A DNA stretch of 46,282 nucleotides from Comamonadaceae bacterium (lineage in GTDB: Bacteria; Pseudomonadota; Gammaproteobacteria; Burkholderiales; Burkholderiaceae_C). Numbering within the stretch: the first letter of the stretch is position 1; each line of letters starts with the position of its first letter. The notes beneath the pieces were generated by a model. That model was not told the origin of the DNA and ran no database searches. It saw only the letters and a program-made list of their open reading frames with translations. Where the stretch lies: the NCBI GenBank assembly GCA_021298995.1, contig JAJTGB010000006.1:1-46282 (forward strand), in the 5' to 3' direction. A program made the position numbers and the translations under genes. This document shows, piece after piece, positions 8,251-16,285 of the stretch.

Positions 8251-8979
8251 TCATAAAGAATTAGAAGCCAATAAGAAGCGATAAAAGTTTCTGATCATGC
8301 CCGCAGTAGCGCCCCAGATGAAATACTCGGTCTCTGGATTGGAAGCGTTGGGTAGATGGGTGGTTGCGGGCCGGTAGGGCATGGAGTACCACTGTCTTTG
8401 AACGCCATTATTTTCCCAATGATGAAGGCGATGATTCGATGGGTCCATGAGGAAAGACAAGGGAACTTCAAAGGCAAATTCAACTTCATTGGCGTTGGGT
8501 CGAAGGGTGTGATCGGGCGACACCAAAGCAACCACCGGGGTGATGTGAAATGAGGTGCCAGTGATGTAGCTTGGAAGTTGGCCTAAAACCTCGATATGTT
8601 CAGATGTCAAACCAACCTCTTCTTCAGCTTCACGCAGTGCAGCATGTTCCACTGATTGATCCTCAGGATCTACTTTACCCCCAGGAAACGCAATTTGACC
8701 TGCATGCGAGGACAGGTGTTGGGTTCGTTGCGTCAGCAAGAGATGAGGTTCATTGCCATGCTCGCCCCTCATCACAATGGGCACCAAAACGGCCGCAGCT
8801 TGAGGTGCGCGTTGTCCTATTGGGGGCTCGCGTTTGACCTCTGGGGTCCAAACAGGTGGGTTTTTGAAAACCCATCTCAGCTGCTCAGAATGGAGCGCAG
8901 TTGTCGGCAAAGCGGGCCAATTTTGATCGTGAACAGACCACGGAATATCGCGAGGGTCAAATCCCAGAGTGTGTTTCAT
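8251..8979 (-). CDS. Nudix hydrolase, probable CoA diphosphatase
   Basis: Probably cleaves coenzyme A or acyl-CoA to 4'-phosphopantetheine and 3',5'-ADP. The Nudix box is complete: GGKVDPEDQSVEHAALREAE runs on into EEVGL. It is preceded by HAGQIAFPGG, the extra signature of the CoA-pyrophosphatase (NudL/YeaB) subgroup. Length 242 aa. The substrate is inferred from this subgroup motif. The ATG is at 8979. It lies upstream of the CobD/CbiB-like gene and downstream of apaH on the same strand. Confidence 0.88.
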   Translation of the reverse strand: MKHTLGFDPRDIPWSVHDQNWPALPTTALHSEQLRWVFKNPPVWTPEVKREPPIGQRAPQAAAVLVPIVMRGEHGNEPHLLLTQRTQHLSSHAGQIAFPGGKVDPEDQSVEHAALREAEEEVGLTSEHIEVLGQLPSYITGTSFHITPVVALVSPDHTLRPNANEVEFAFEVPLSFLMDPSNHRLHHWENNGVQRQWYSMPYRPATTHLPNASNPETEYFIWGATAGMIRNFYRFLLASNSL

Positions 8980-9011
8980 AAGCTTCAGAAAACCATGTCA
9001 GGGATGGAGAT

Positions 9012-9842
9012 TCAAAAAGGGGTTTGATAAGGCGGGCATTTGATTTGAATTTTGCGAGGCAAATCGTCTGGCGAATTTCTTTGGATGGCAGTGAGACATC
9101 CTCCCCAAACACAGCCTGTGTCTAGCGCCCAAATATCATCTCTCTCGACCGCTCCCAAGGTTGACCAATGGCCAAATGCAATTTGTGTCCCGATGGTTTT
9201 GCGATTTGGAATGTCAAACCATGGCAAAAAGCCTTCGGGTGCTTTGGCGCTATTTTCTTTGGTTTTAAATTCCATGAGCCCGTTTGTAGAACAAAAACGC
9301 AGCCGTGTGAACGCATTCAAGCTGCACCGAAGTCGATCGAGACCCTTGAGATTGGGGTCCCATTGGGCAGGCTCATTGCCATACATCTGCATGAAAAATT
9401 CATTGGCGTCCGGTCCGCGCAGAACTTTCTCAATGTCCTGAGCCAACTCTAAAACAGTGCCAAGTGTCCACTGCGGCAAAACCCCCGCGTGAACCATCAA
9501 GACCTCGTGTTTGTAAATGGCAATGGGTTGATATCGAAGCCAGTTGAGTATTTCATGCTGGTTGTCGACATTCAAAATTTCGTCCAGTGTGTCGGTTTGG
9601 CTGGGCTTGCGGGCGCCAGCCGCAAGCGCCAGTAAATGCAAGTCGTGGTTTCCCAAGACACACTCAACGCTGGCGCCCAACTGGATCAAGCGCTGCAAAA
9701 CAGACAGAGAAGAGGGGCCACGGTTGACCAAATCTCCCAGAACATACAAATGATCACGGCTGGGTGAAAACCCGATTTGGTCCAACAATTGACCCAAAGG
9801 GGCGTCACACCCTTGAAGGTCACCAACCCAATAAACAGACAT
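9012..9842 (-). CDS. apaH: Symmetrical bis(5'-nucleosyl)-tetraphosphatase
   Basis: Hydrolyses Ap4A to two ADP and can remove Np4 caps from RNA. Metallophosphatase motifs are in order: WVGDLQGC near residue 6, VLGDLVNRGPSS, LGNHDLHLLALAAG, and a C-terminal FGHWSTLG. At 276 aa it matches the ApaH family. It lies alone with respect to the usual ksgA/apaG partners. The 32-nt gap to the Nudix gene allows co-transcription, so two nucleotide-pyrophosphate hydrolases may be made together. Confidence 0.95.
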   Translation of the reverse strand: MSVYWVGDLQGCDAPLGQLLDQIGFSPSRDHLYVLGDLVNRGPSSLSVLQRLIQLGASVECVLGNHDLHLLALAAGARKPSQTDTLDEILNVDNQHEILNWLRYQPIAIYKHEVLMVHAGVLPQWTLGTVLELAQDIEKVLRGPDANEFFMQMYGNEPAQWDPNLKGLDRLRCSLNAFTRLRFCSTNGLMEFKTKENSAKAPEGFLPWFDIPNRKTIGTQIAFGHWSTLGAVERDDIWALDTGCVWGGCLTAIQRNSPDDLPRKIQIKCPPYQTPF

Positions 9843-9952
9843 TTGCTTCCAGATTCAATCAGAAAGCACCATTGTGGACGGTTTTTTGTCTTTTTTGAGC
9901 CGTCCGGCTAAAGGCTATTTCATTCGCATTCTGGCCTTGGCACAATGCAGGG

Positions 9953-11257
9953 ATGGATATCTTAATGATTGTGCTTCTGACCTTGATCAATGGCGTGTTT
10001 GCCATGTCTGAATTGGCTTTGGCTTCGAGCCGAAAAGCGAGACTGGCAGCCATGGAAGAGGCGGGTGACAAAGGTGCAGCCACCGCACTCAAGCTGCTTG
10101 AAAACCCCACCCAGTTTTTGTCGACGGTTCAGGTTGGAATTACCTCTATCGGGGTGATGAACGGCATCTTTGGAGAGGCAGCTTTCAGCCCTGCTGTCGC
10201 TACTTGGCTAATCGGCCTTGGCCTGACTGAATCCATAGCGGGTTCTACAGCCACTGGCCTGGTGGTCACCGCCATCACCTTCACCACCATCATTTTCGGT
10301 GAGTTGGTGCCTAAAAGAATTGGTCAGTTGTATCCAGAACCTGTTGCCAGAATTGTGGCCAGGCCCATGGCTTGGTTGGCCAGTGTTGCCAGACCATTTG
10401 TAGGTTTGCTCTCTATTTGTACCCACGCTGTCCTTAAGTTGTTGCGCATTGATGCACGTGGCAATCGCGCCGTGACCGAGGAAGAAATTACGGCGAGCTT
10501 AGAAGAGGGGGTGGACGCTGGCCTGATTGAAGCGCATGAGCATCAAATGGTCAGAAATGTTTTTCATTTGGACGACAGACCTCTGACCTCTTTGATGGTT
10601 CCTCGGCTTGACATTCAATGGTTTGAAGCGGGCATGACCCGAAGCGAATGCTTGGCTCAGGTGGGTCTTGAGGAGGGAGCAGAGGGGCATTCTTGGTACC
10701 CGGTTTGTCGTGGCAATTTGGACGATGTGGTGGGTGTGGTCAGTGTTGCGCGCTTGGTCTCCTTGCCATTGGATGATGAATCCCCAGTCGAGAAATTTGC
10801 ACTCCCCGCCACATTTGTGCCTGAAACCTTGAGTGGCATGACCTTGTTGGAGCAACTTCGCGACAAATCAGGTCGAATTGTCTTTGTGGTTGATGAATAT
10901 GGTGTGGTTCAAGGTCTCCTAACGCCCAGAGATTTACTCGAGGCGATCACCGGAGAGCTCAAGTCCTTCACCGTTGAAGACGCTTGGGCTTCCCGCCAAG
11001 CAGATGGCGCTTGGGTTTTGGACGGCTTAATGCCCGTCAATGAGCTCAAGTCGAGATTGGATATCAAGCAATTGAATGGCGAAGAAAGAGGGATATTCAA
11101 TACCTTGGGTGGATTTATTTTGGCTGAATTGGGTTATTTGCCCAAAGTAGGCGATATTGTTCAAAGTGAAGGATGGCATTTTGAAGTTTTATCCCTTGAA
11201 GGTCGTCGAATAGACAAGGTAAATGCTAAATTTGTTAACTCAATAATCGATTTATAA
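9953..11257 (+). CDS. DUF21/CBS/CorC-domain transport protein (hemolysin-C/YtfL-like)
   Basis: Inner-membrane protein of the CNNM/CorB type, a family linked to divalent-cation efflux or homeostasis. The N-terminal DUF21 part has an entering helix MDILMIVLLTLINGVFAMSE, then two more membrane segments (about residues 65-120) with FGELVPKRIG. A pair of CBS domains follows (about 205-345; LDDRPLTSLMVPR, then VVDEYGVVQGLLTPRDLLEA). The C-terminal CorC_HlyC domain is at about 350-430 (GEERGIFNTLGGFIL). It has 434 aa, the typical size. ATG at 9953; separately transcribed. Confidence 0.9.
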   Translation: MDILMIVLLTLINGVFAMSELALASSRKARLAAMEEAGDKGAATALKLLENPTQFLSTVQVGITSIGVMNGIFGEAAFSPAVATWLIGLGLTESIAGSTATGLVVTAITFTTIIFGELVPKRIGQLYPEPVARIVARPMAWLASVARPFVGLLSICTHAVLKLLRIDARGNRAVTEEEITASLEEGVDAGLIEAHEHQMVRNVFHLDDRPLTSLMVPRLDIQWFEAGMTRSECLAQVGLEEGAEGHSWYPVCRGNLDDVVGVVSVARLVSLPLDDESPVEKFALPATFVPETLSGMTLLEQLRDKSGRIVFVVDEYGVVQGLLTPRDLLEAITGELKSFTVEDAWASRQADGAWVLDGLMPVNELKSRLDIKQLNGEERGIFNTLGGFILAELGYLPKVGDIVQSEGWHFEVLSLEGRRIDKVNAKFVNSIIDL

Positions 11258-11261
11258 GTTT

Positions 11262-11326
11262 TATAATATTATTTGAATTGATTTTCATTTAAATTCGGTT
11301 ATTATTCAAATGCTTGTTTTCAAGCA
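11262..11326 (+). promoter_or_regulatory. AT-rich control region of the H-NS-like gene
   Basis: The 95 bases between the CBS gene and the H-NS start are strongly AT-rich. They contain a perfect TATAAT (11262-11267) and a hairpin of TGCTTG (11311-11316) and CAAGCA (11321-11326) with a TTTT loop. No good -35 is visible. H-NS proteins bind curved AT-rich DNA and often regulate their own gene, so this is a likely autoregulatory region; that is inference. Confidence 0.45.
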
Positions 11327-11352
11327 AGCTTATTATCTTTATAGGGACTACG

Positions 11353-11658
11353 ATGACTAACACATACAAAGAATTATTAATACAGCGCGAAGCCTTAGAG
11401 CAAGCAATTGCAAGCGCTCGTCAGCAAGAATTAGCTGAGGCAATTCGCAAATCGCGTGAATTGGTGTCTGAGTTTGGATTAACTGTGCAGGATATTTTCC
11501 CTGCTGGCCGAGGCGCTTCTAAATCAACAGGTAAATCCAATGGCGGCAAAGTTGCAGCCAAGTACCGTGATCCTGCAACAGGTCAATCTTGGACAGGTCG
11601 AGGCAAAGCGCCCAAATGGATTGATGGAAAAGACCGCGCTCAATTTCTAATTGCTTGA
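11353..11658 (+). CDS. H-NS family nucleoid-associated DNA-binding protein
   Basis: Histone-like protein that silences AT-rich and acquired DNA. The N-terminal half (about residues 1-50) is a charged oligomerisation helix region. A flexible Gly/Ser/Lys linker follows (RGASKSTGKSNGG), and then the C-terminal DNA-binding motif in YRDPATGQSWTGRGKAPKWI, where TGRGKAPKW is the AT-hook-like core of betaproteobacterial H-NS. It has 101 aa, standard for the family. The start is ATG at 11353, with AGGGA at 11343-11347. Monocistronic: AT-rich leader before, strong terminator after. Confidence 0.93.
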   Translation: MTNTYKELLIQREALEQAIASARQQELAEAIRKSRELVSEFGLTVQDIFPAGRGASKSTGKSNGGKVAAKYRDPATGQSWTGRGKAPKWIDGKDRAQFLIA

Positions 11659-11677
11659 AGTTTTAACTGAGAATCCC

Positions 11678-11703
11678 AAAAGGCCGCTGATTGCGGCCTT
11701 TTT
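11678..11703 (+). terminator. Intrinsic terminator after the H-NS gene
   Basis: AAAAGGCCGC (11678-11687) pairs with GCGGCCTTTT (11693-11702) around a 5-nt loop and runs into further T. It is a textbook rho-independent terminator, 20 nt after the stop codon. Confidence 0.9.
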
Positions 11704-11717
11704 CACATGGCAAGAGG

Positions 11718-11745
11718 TTGTAGAATCAATTTGTCTTTTTATAAG
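11718..11745 (+). promoter_or_regulatory. Possible promoter just upstream of uppS
   Basis: TTGTAG (11718-11723) and TATAAG (11740-11745) are separated by 16 bp. If used, transcription would begin near 11752, almost at the TTG start codon (11755), so the mRNA would be nearly leaderless. No clear ribosome binding site is present. Weakly supported. Confidence 0.3.
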
Positions 11746-11754
11746 TGAATTTAA

Positions 11755-12465
11755 TTGACTTCGAACACGCTTCCAAAGCACATCGGCATCATCATGGACG
11801 GCAATCGCCGTTGGGCCAAAAAACGGCTTTTGCCAGCTGCTTTTGGACATGCCTCGGGTGCCAAACGAGTTCGATCACTGGTCGAAACTTGCATCAGAAC
11901 CAATATTCCCCACCTCAGTTTGTTTGCCTTCAGCACTGAAAACTGGCGTCGCCCTGCTGAAGAGGTTTCCGTATTGATGAATCTTTTTGCGAGTTATTTG
12001 CAAAAAGAAGTCGATGACATGGAAAAAAATGGTGTCTGCTTGAAAATCGTGGGCGATCAATCCAAGTTCAGTGAAGAGCTGCAAGACTTGATTTCTCGGG
12101 CAGAAAAACAAACGCAGCACAACACCAAAATCACCTTGAGAGTGGCGGCCAACTACGGTGGCCGGTGGGACGTGGTTCAAGCGGCCCAATCTTGGCAGCG
12201 CGCCAATCCCAATGCCTCGCCCGACAGCCTCACTGAGAATGCCCTCGCGCCTTTTTTGAGCACCGCAGATGCGCCTGAAATGGACCTGCTCATTCGAACT
12301 GGTGGCGAATCTCGAGTGAGCAACTTCATGCTCTGGCAGGCAGCTTATGCCGAAATGTTTTTCATTGACACGCTTTGGCCCGATTTCACGGCCAAGCAGT
12401 TCAATGAGGCGCTGGAGTGGTTCTCAAAGCGTGATCGTCGTTTTGGATCGGCCGCACCTTTTTAA
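11755..12465 (+). CDS. uppS: Isoprenyl transferase (undecaprenyl diphosphate synthase family)
   Basis: cis-prenyltransferase adding isopentenyl units to farnesyl diphosphate to make the lipid carrier for cell-wall and surface polysaccharides. Motifs: IIMDGNRRWAKKR with the catalytic Asp, HASGAKRVR, LFAFSTENWRRP, VAANYGGRWDV and DLLIRTGGESRVSNFMLWQ. It has 236 aa, full length. The only plausible start is TTG at 11755. It is not in the usual frr-uppS-cdsA-dxr cluster, so it is probably a second copy (inference). Its stop codon overlaps that of the convergent helicase remnant by 3 bases within a shared TTAA. Confidence 0.9.
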   Translation: MTSNTLPKHIGIIMDGNRRWAKKRLLPAAFGHASGAKRVRSLVETCIRTNIPHLSLFAFSTENWRRPAEEVSVLMNLFASYLQKEVDDMEKNGVCLKIVGDQSKFSEELQDLISRAEKQTQHNTKITLRVAANYGGRWDVVQAAQSWQRANPNASPDSLTENALAPFLSTADAPEMDLLIRTGGESRVSNFMLWQAAYAEMFFIDTLWPDFTAKQFNEALEWFSKRDRRFGSAAPF

Positions 12466-13550
12466 TTTGCGGCTTTGGCTGTCAAGGTGCTTTGCTGGGC
12501 AGCCAGTTCCCTTAACTTGTCTTTCTTACTTGGGCGCTTGCCTTTGATGCCGCCATGACTGGGTCCTTGGGGCGGGACGGCTGAAGTGGCTTCAAAGCCC
12601 ACCAAAGTTTCTAGGTCGAGTTTCACAGCATGGCGTTTTTCAATCAACGACCAGTGAGCCAAAGAGTCTGGTGTGACAAAGCTGATGGCCAAACCCTCTT
12701 CGCCCGCGCGGCCTGTTCGGCCAATGCGGTGGGTGTAATCCACCGCTGATCTGGGCAAGTCAAAATTGACGACAGCAGGCAATTTTTCAATGTCCAAACC
12801 CCGCGCTGCCAAGTCAGTGGCCAATACCACCTTGACCCGGTGTGCTTTGAAGTCAGCTAAAACCTGTTGCCTTTTGCCTTGACTCAGTTGGCCATGAAAA
12901 GGCTCTGCGGCAATGCCGGCCACACGCAGTTTGGCTGCCACGATTTCACTGCTGTGTTGGGTGGCCACAAAAACCAAGACTTGTTTCAAAGGAGCCTCTT
13001 TGATGAGGTGCTTCAAGAGCTGGGTGCGTTTGCCGACATCTGTGTAAATGGCGCGTTGCAAAATGACAGACGGCTGCGGCGCTTCGCCTTCGATGTGGAT
13101 CACCAGTGGATCTTGTAACAACGCCTGCGCCAAGGGCTGCATGCTGGGCGGCTTTGTGGCAGACAGCAATAAAGTCTGCCGATGCTTGGGAAGCTGTCGC
13201 AAAATTGTTTGAAGCTCCTCTTGAAAGCCCAGCTCTAACAATTTATCGGCTTCATCCAAGACCAGGGTTTGAACCTGAGAAAGTTGGAGAGCGTTGTGGG
13301 CCATCAGATCAATCAAGCGGCCGGGAGTGGCGATCAAAATGTCGGTGCCACCTCTGAGCCCCATCATTTGCGGGTTGATGGACACCCCCCCAAAAACGAC
13401 CGTGATCTTGCAAAGTCGTCCCCATTGAGCTGTTAAGCCCATGAAGGTTTGACTGACTTGAATGGCCAATTCGCGGGTCGGAACCAAAACCAAGGTTTGA
13501 ATCAGTTTGCTGTTTCTGACATACCCCAAAGACCTTGGACACTTTGCTTC
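12462..13550 (-). pseudogene. DEAD-box RNA helicase remnant lacking its N-terminus
   Basis: The open frame (TGA at 13551-13553, then open down to 12462) starts abruptly just before LVLVPTRELA. It contains TPGRLIDL, VLDEADKLLELGF, LLSATKPP, then domain 2 with ATDLAARGLDIE and HRIGRTGRAG and a basic tail. The Q-motif and the P-loop (GSGKT) that bind ATP, normally about 65-70 residues upstream, are absent. No fragment of them is found in the other minus-strand frames up to rfbC. The possible start TTG at 13529 would give 355 aa without ATP binding. The remaining frame has no internal stop or shift, so the truncation may be recent, or the domain may be kept for another use. The missing part lies where rfbC now begins. 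Confidence 0.82.
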
Positions 13551-13602
13551 TCAGCAACCCACATGAAACACCCAGATTTTCAGATTTGTTGAAGACGCAT
13601 TG

Positions 13603-14160
13603 ATGGCCTACACCGTGACGCCAAGCAGGCTCCCAGAGGTCTTGCACTTACAACCCCAAATTTTTGGTGATGCACGTGGCTTCTTTTGTGAGAGTTTCAA
13701 TGCTCGTGACTTTGCATCTGCCACGGGTCTGAATGTCGAGTTTGTTCAAGACAACCACAGCATTTCCTCGCACGGTGTACTTCGCGGGTTGCATTATCAA
13801 ATTCAGCACACTCAGGGAAAAATAGTCCGTGTGACTCGGGGTGAAGTATTTGATGTGGCAGTTGACCTGCGAAAAAAATCTCCCACATTTGGCCAATGGA
13901 CAGGTTGTCACTTGAGCGCAGAAAACGCCAAACAGGTTTGGGTGCCCCCAGGCTTTGCGCATGGCTTCTTGGTCCTCAGCGAGTCTGCCGAGTTTTTGTA
14001 CAAAACCACCGACTATTGGTATCCAGAGTATGAGCGCACCTTGCTATGGAACGACCCAACACTGGGCATTGACTGGCCATTGCCGTCAAGCTTGACCGCG
14101 CCTTTGTTGGCCGCCAAAGACGCAGCTGGCTTGCCGCTGTCTAAAGCTGAAACCTTCTAG
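13603..14160 (+). CDS. rfbC: dTDP-4-dehydrorhamnose 3,5-epimerase (solitary)
   Basis: Third step of dTDP-L-rhamnose synthesis, feeding O-antigen or other surface glycans. RmlC cupin motifs: FGDARGFFCESFN, QDNHSISSHGVLRGLHYQ with the catalytic His, GEVFDVAVDLRKKSPTFG, and WVPPGFAHGFLVLS with the second active-site region. It has 185 aa, full length. ATG at 13603 is preferred over TTG at 13600; GAAGA at 13591-13595 is a plausible ribosome binding site. rfbA, rfbB and rfbD are not adjacent, which is unusual. The gene abuts a truncated helicase on the left and the kinase stop on the right (0-nt gap, convergent). Confidence 0.92.
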   Translation: MAYTVTPSRLPEVLHLQPQIFGDARGFFCESFNARDFASATGLNVEFVQDNHSISSHGVLRGLHYQIQHTQGKIVRVTRGEVFDVAVDLRKKSPTFGQWTGCHLSAENAKQVWVPPGFAHGFLVLSESAEFLYKTTDYWYPEYERTLLWNDPTLGIDWPLPSSLTAPLLAAKDAAGLPLSKAETF

Positions 14161-15165
14161 TTATTTGAGGGTTGGCAGGGCGTAAGCCTTGATGGTGCTG
14201 AGCTGGCCAAGGGTTAAGCGGTTGCCATGCTGGCTGACCACGGCAGCTGCCGCATGGTTGCCCAAGTTGGCGGCTTGTTCGGGGGAATAACCGCGTGTGA
14301 TGGCATACAAAAATGCACCGGCAAACATGTCGCCCGCACCGTTGGTGTCGATGGCTTTGACCTTTTCAGCAGGAACGTGCCAAGAAGCTTGCGCAGTGAT
14401 AATTTCTGAACCATCAGGGCCGCGCGTGAGGCAGACCATTTTGGCCAATTTTTTCAAACTCTCTTTGACCACATTCAAGTCTTGTGAGCCGCACCAAACT
14501 TGAGCTTCTTCTTGATTGCAGAACAGGTAATCGACGCCATCACCCAGCATGGCATCTAGGCCCGCTTTGCAAAATTGGATCATGCTGACATCACTCAAGG
14601 TGAGTGCCAAAGCCACACCGGCTTCGCGTGCAATTTGCCTGCCTTTTAAAGCGGCTGCTAGGCCGGTAGGTGAAGCCGCCAAATAGCCTTCCATGTAATA
14701 AATCTTTGATTTCTCAATGTCTTTGGGATGCAGCGCTGTATCGTCCAGTTCAGCGGAGACGCCCAAAAAGGTACACATGCTGCGTTCGGCGTCGGGCGTG
14801 ACCAAGACCAAACAACTTCCCGTTTGCCCATCGCTGGCCCGAGTGTGGTTGAGGTTGGTGTCGACACCACGGGCTTGCAAATCTTTGACATAAAAATCAC
14901 CCAAGTCATCGTGCGCCACTTTGCAAGAATAGAAGGCCTTGCCGCCGAGTTGCGCCAAGGCGACGACGGTATTGCCCGCAGAGCCGCCGCCAGTTTGCCT
15001 GGGGGCGATGGCTTTGACGTGCTCAAGCAGTTGGGCTCTGCGAGGCGTGTCAATGAGGGTCATGTGTCGCTTATCGACTCCCATGGATTTGAGTTGAGCG
15101 TCGCTGACTTCGTATTCAGAATCAACCAAAGCGTTGCCAATGGCATAAAGATCGTAGTGAGACAT
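14161..15165 (-). CDS. PfkB-family kinase, probable adenosine kinase
   Basis: Ribokinase-fold phosphotransferase, likely converting adenosine (or a related nucleoside/sugar) to its 5'-phosphate with ATP. PfkB motifs: YAIGNALVDSEYEV at the N-terminus, QTGGGSAGNTVVALAQLGG (substrate lid and signature 1), and DTNGAGDMFAGAFLYAI with the catalytic Asp (signature 2). About 334 aa from the ATG at 15165. A TTG at 15189 would add eight residues and has AGGG shortly upstream, so the start is not settled. Substrate is inferred from similarity to bacterial adenosine-kinase-type PfkB proteins. Confidence 0.85.
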   Translation of the reverse strand: MSHYDLYAIGNALVDSEYEVSDAQLKSMGVDKRHMTLIDTPRRAQLLEHVKAIAPRQTGGGSAGNTVVALAQLGGKAFYSCKVAHDDLGDFYVKDLQARGVDTNLNHTRASDGQTGSCLVLVTPDAERSMCTFLGVSAELDDTALHPKDIEKSKIYYMEGYLAASPTGLAAALKGRQIAREAGVALALTLSDVSMIQFCKAGLDAMLGDGVDYLFCNQEEAQVWCGSQDLNVVKESLKKLAKMVCLTRGPDGSEIITAQASWHVPAEKVKAIDTNGAGDMFAGAFLYAITRGYSPEQAANLGNHAAAAVVSQHGNRLTLGQLSTIKAYALPTLK

Positions 15166-15239
15166 GGGTGTCTGGGTAGGTGAGTTCAATAAGCCCTGAG
15201 TTTAAACCTGAGAGATGTCAGTTCATGGCTTAGGTTCGT

Positions 15240-15294
15240 TAAAATATGGGCGGGTTCGCAGACCCGCTACGAAGCAGAAGGCTCTTTAAGCCTT
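15240..15294 (+). promoter_or_regulatory. Structured leader of the NYN-domain gene
   Basis: A -10-like TAAAAT (15240-15245) is followed by two compact hairpins. GCGGGT (15250-15255) pairs with ACCCGC (15262-15267), and AAGGCT (15278-15283) pairs with AGCCTT (15289-15294), the latter trailing into TT. The second resembles a weak terminator lying 35 nt before the start codon. This could be an attenuator or an RNA-stability element. Function unknown. Confidence 0.45.
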
Positions 15295-15328
15295 TTGATT
15301 AATTTATCTTAAAACCTCAAAGGCTGCG

Positions 15329-16243
15329 ATGAAACGCGATTATTTTTCTCATTCTTCCAAAGATGGACACCGTCAATCCATAGACCAACAAGGCGGTTCT
15401 TGCATTGCCTTGATCGATGCCAGGTTTCTGGTTTGGTTGGCCCAACATACCCAGTCTGGTCCAAAGCAAGACGCTTTGAATCGGTATGGCATTGCGCAAT
15501 TTTTAACCGGTGCCCTGGCTCACGCTGGTTTGGACGTGACCATCAAGCGCATTTACTGGTACTCAGAAGACAATGAAAGCTTGGATGTTGACGGTCAAAT
15601 TGTGCGCAAAGTTTTGTCACACGACACAGACGGCGGCATCTCCTTGTTGAAGGCATTGGGCCAAGATTTGCGACGCTTGGCAGAAAGCAAGGCCTGTGAC
15701 CATGTGCTGCTGGCTACGGACGATGAACGTTTTTTAAGTGGCATTGACGATGCACAACTGGCTGGTTTGCAGGTTCATATATTGGCCGACGACGCAGCTA
15801 GCAACATGCAGCAATTGCACCAAACCGATCCAGGCTGGGGGCGCTTGTTGTCTCAGGCCGATCGACGTGTGGTTGTGCAATCTAAATCACTGGCTGAAAT
15901 GTTGCAAAGCGCAGCCAGCAAAGAACTTTCTCAGGTCCAAGAAGACCCGCAAGTTGTCAAAGATTCCATCACGGATGTGATTGTGTCGTGGTGGGACGAT
16001 GAACCAGAAGATCGAAGAGAAGAGCTGCGTGACGCTTTGCACATCAGTCGCGGCATTCCGCAAGAGGTTGATCGCCAACTGTTGTTGCGCATGCGCCATC
16101 GTCTCACGCGCGCATTGACATTGCCAGAAAAGAAATTGTTGCGCGAAATTTTCAGGGCTGTTGCGCTGGGCACGCATTCTTCAGAAACATCTGCTCTGAA
16201 CGATCCTGCCTCGTCGTCCCCTTTGATCGAAGAGCCCATTTAA
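15329..16243 (+). CDS. NYN-domain (PIN-like nuclease fold) protein
   Basis: N-terminal domain (about residues 25-165) of the NYN/LabA (DUF88) type, a PIN-like fold associated with RNA cleavage. It has CIALIDARFLVWL with the first acidic residue, a central VDGQIVRKVL, GGISLLKALGQDLRRLAE, and DHVLLATDDERFLSGIDDA with the acidic patch. The C-terminal 100 residues are charged (SWWDDEPEDRREELRDALH, then helices with MRHRLTRALTLPEKK) and belong to no family I recognise. It has 304 aa. ATG at 15329, preceded by a two-hairpin leader and unlinked to neighbours. Nuclease activity is inferred from the fold; the RNA target is unknown. Confidence 0.8.
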   Translation: MKRDYFSHSSKDGHRQSIDQQGGSCIALIDARFLVWLAQHTQSGPKQDALNRYGIAQFLTGALAHAGLDVTIKRIYWYSEDNESLDVDGQIVRKVLSHDTDGGISLLKALGQDLRRLAESKACDHVLLATDDERFLSGIDDAQLAGLQVHILADDAASNMQQLHQTDPGWGRLLSQADRRVVVQSKSLAEMLQSAASKELSQVQEDPQVVKDSITDVIVSWWDDEPEDRREELRDALHISRGIPQEVDRQLLLRMRHRLTRALTLPEKKLLREIFRAVALGTHSSETSALNDPASSSPLIEEPI

Positions 16244-16285
16244 AAAACGTGAAGCGCACTTGATTCACCTCGGGAGTCACATTGA

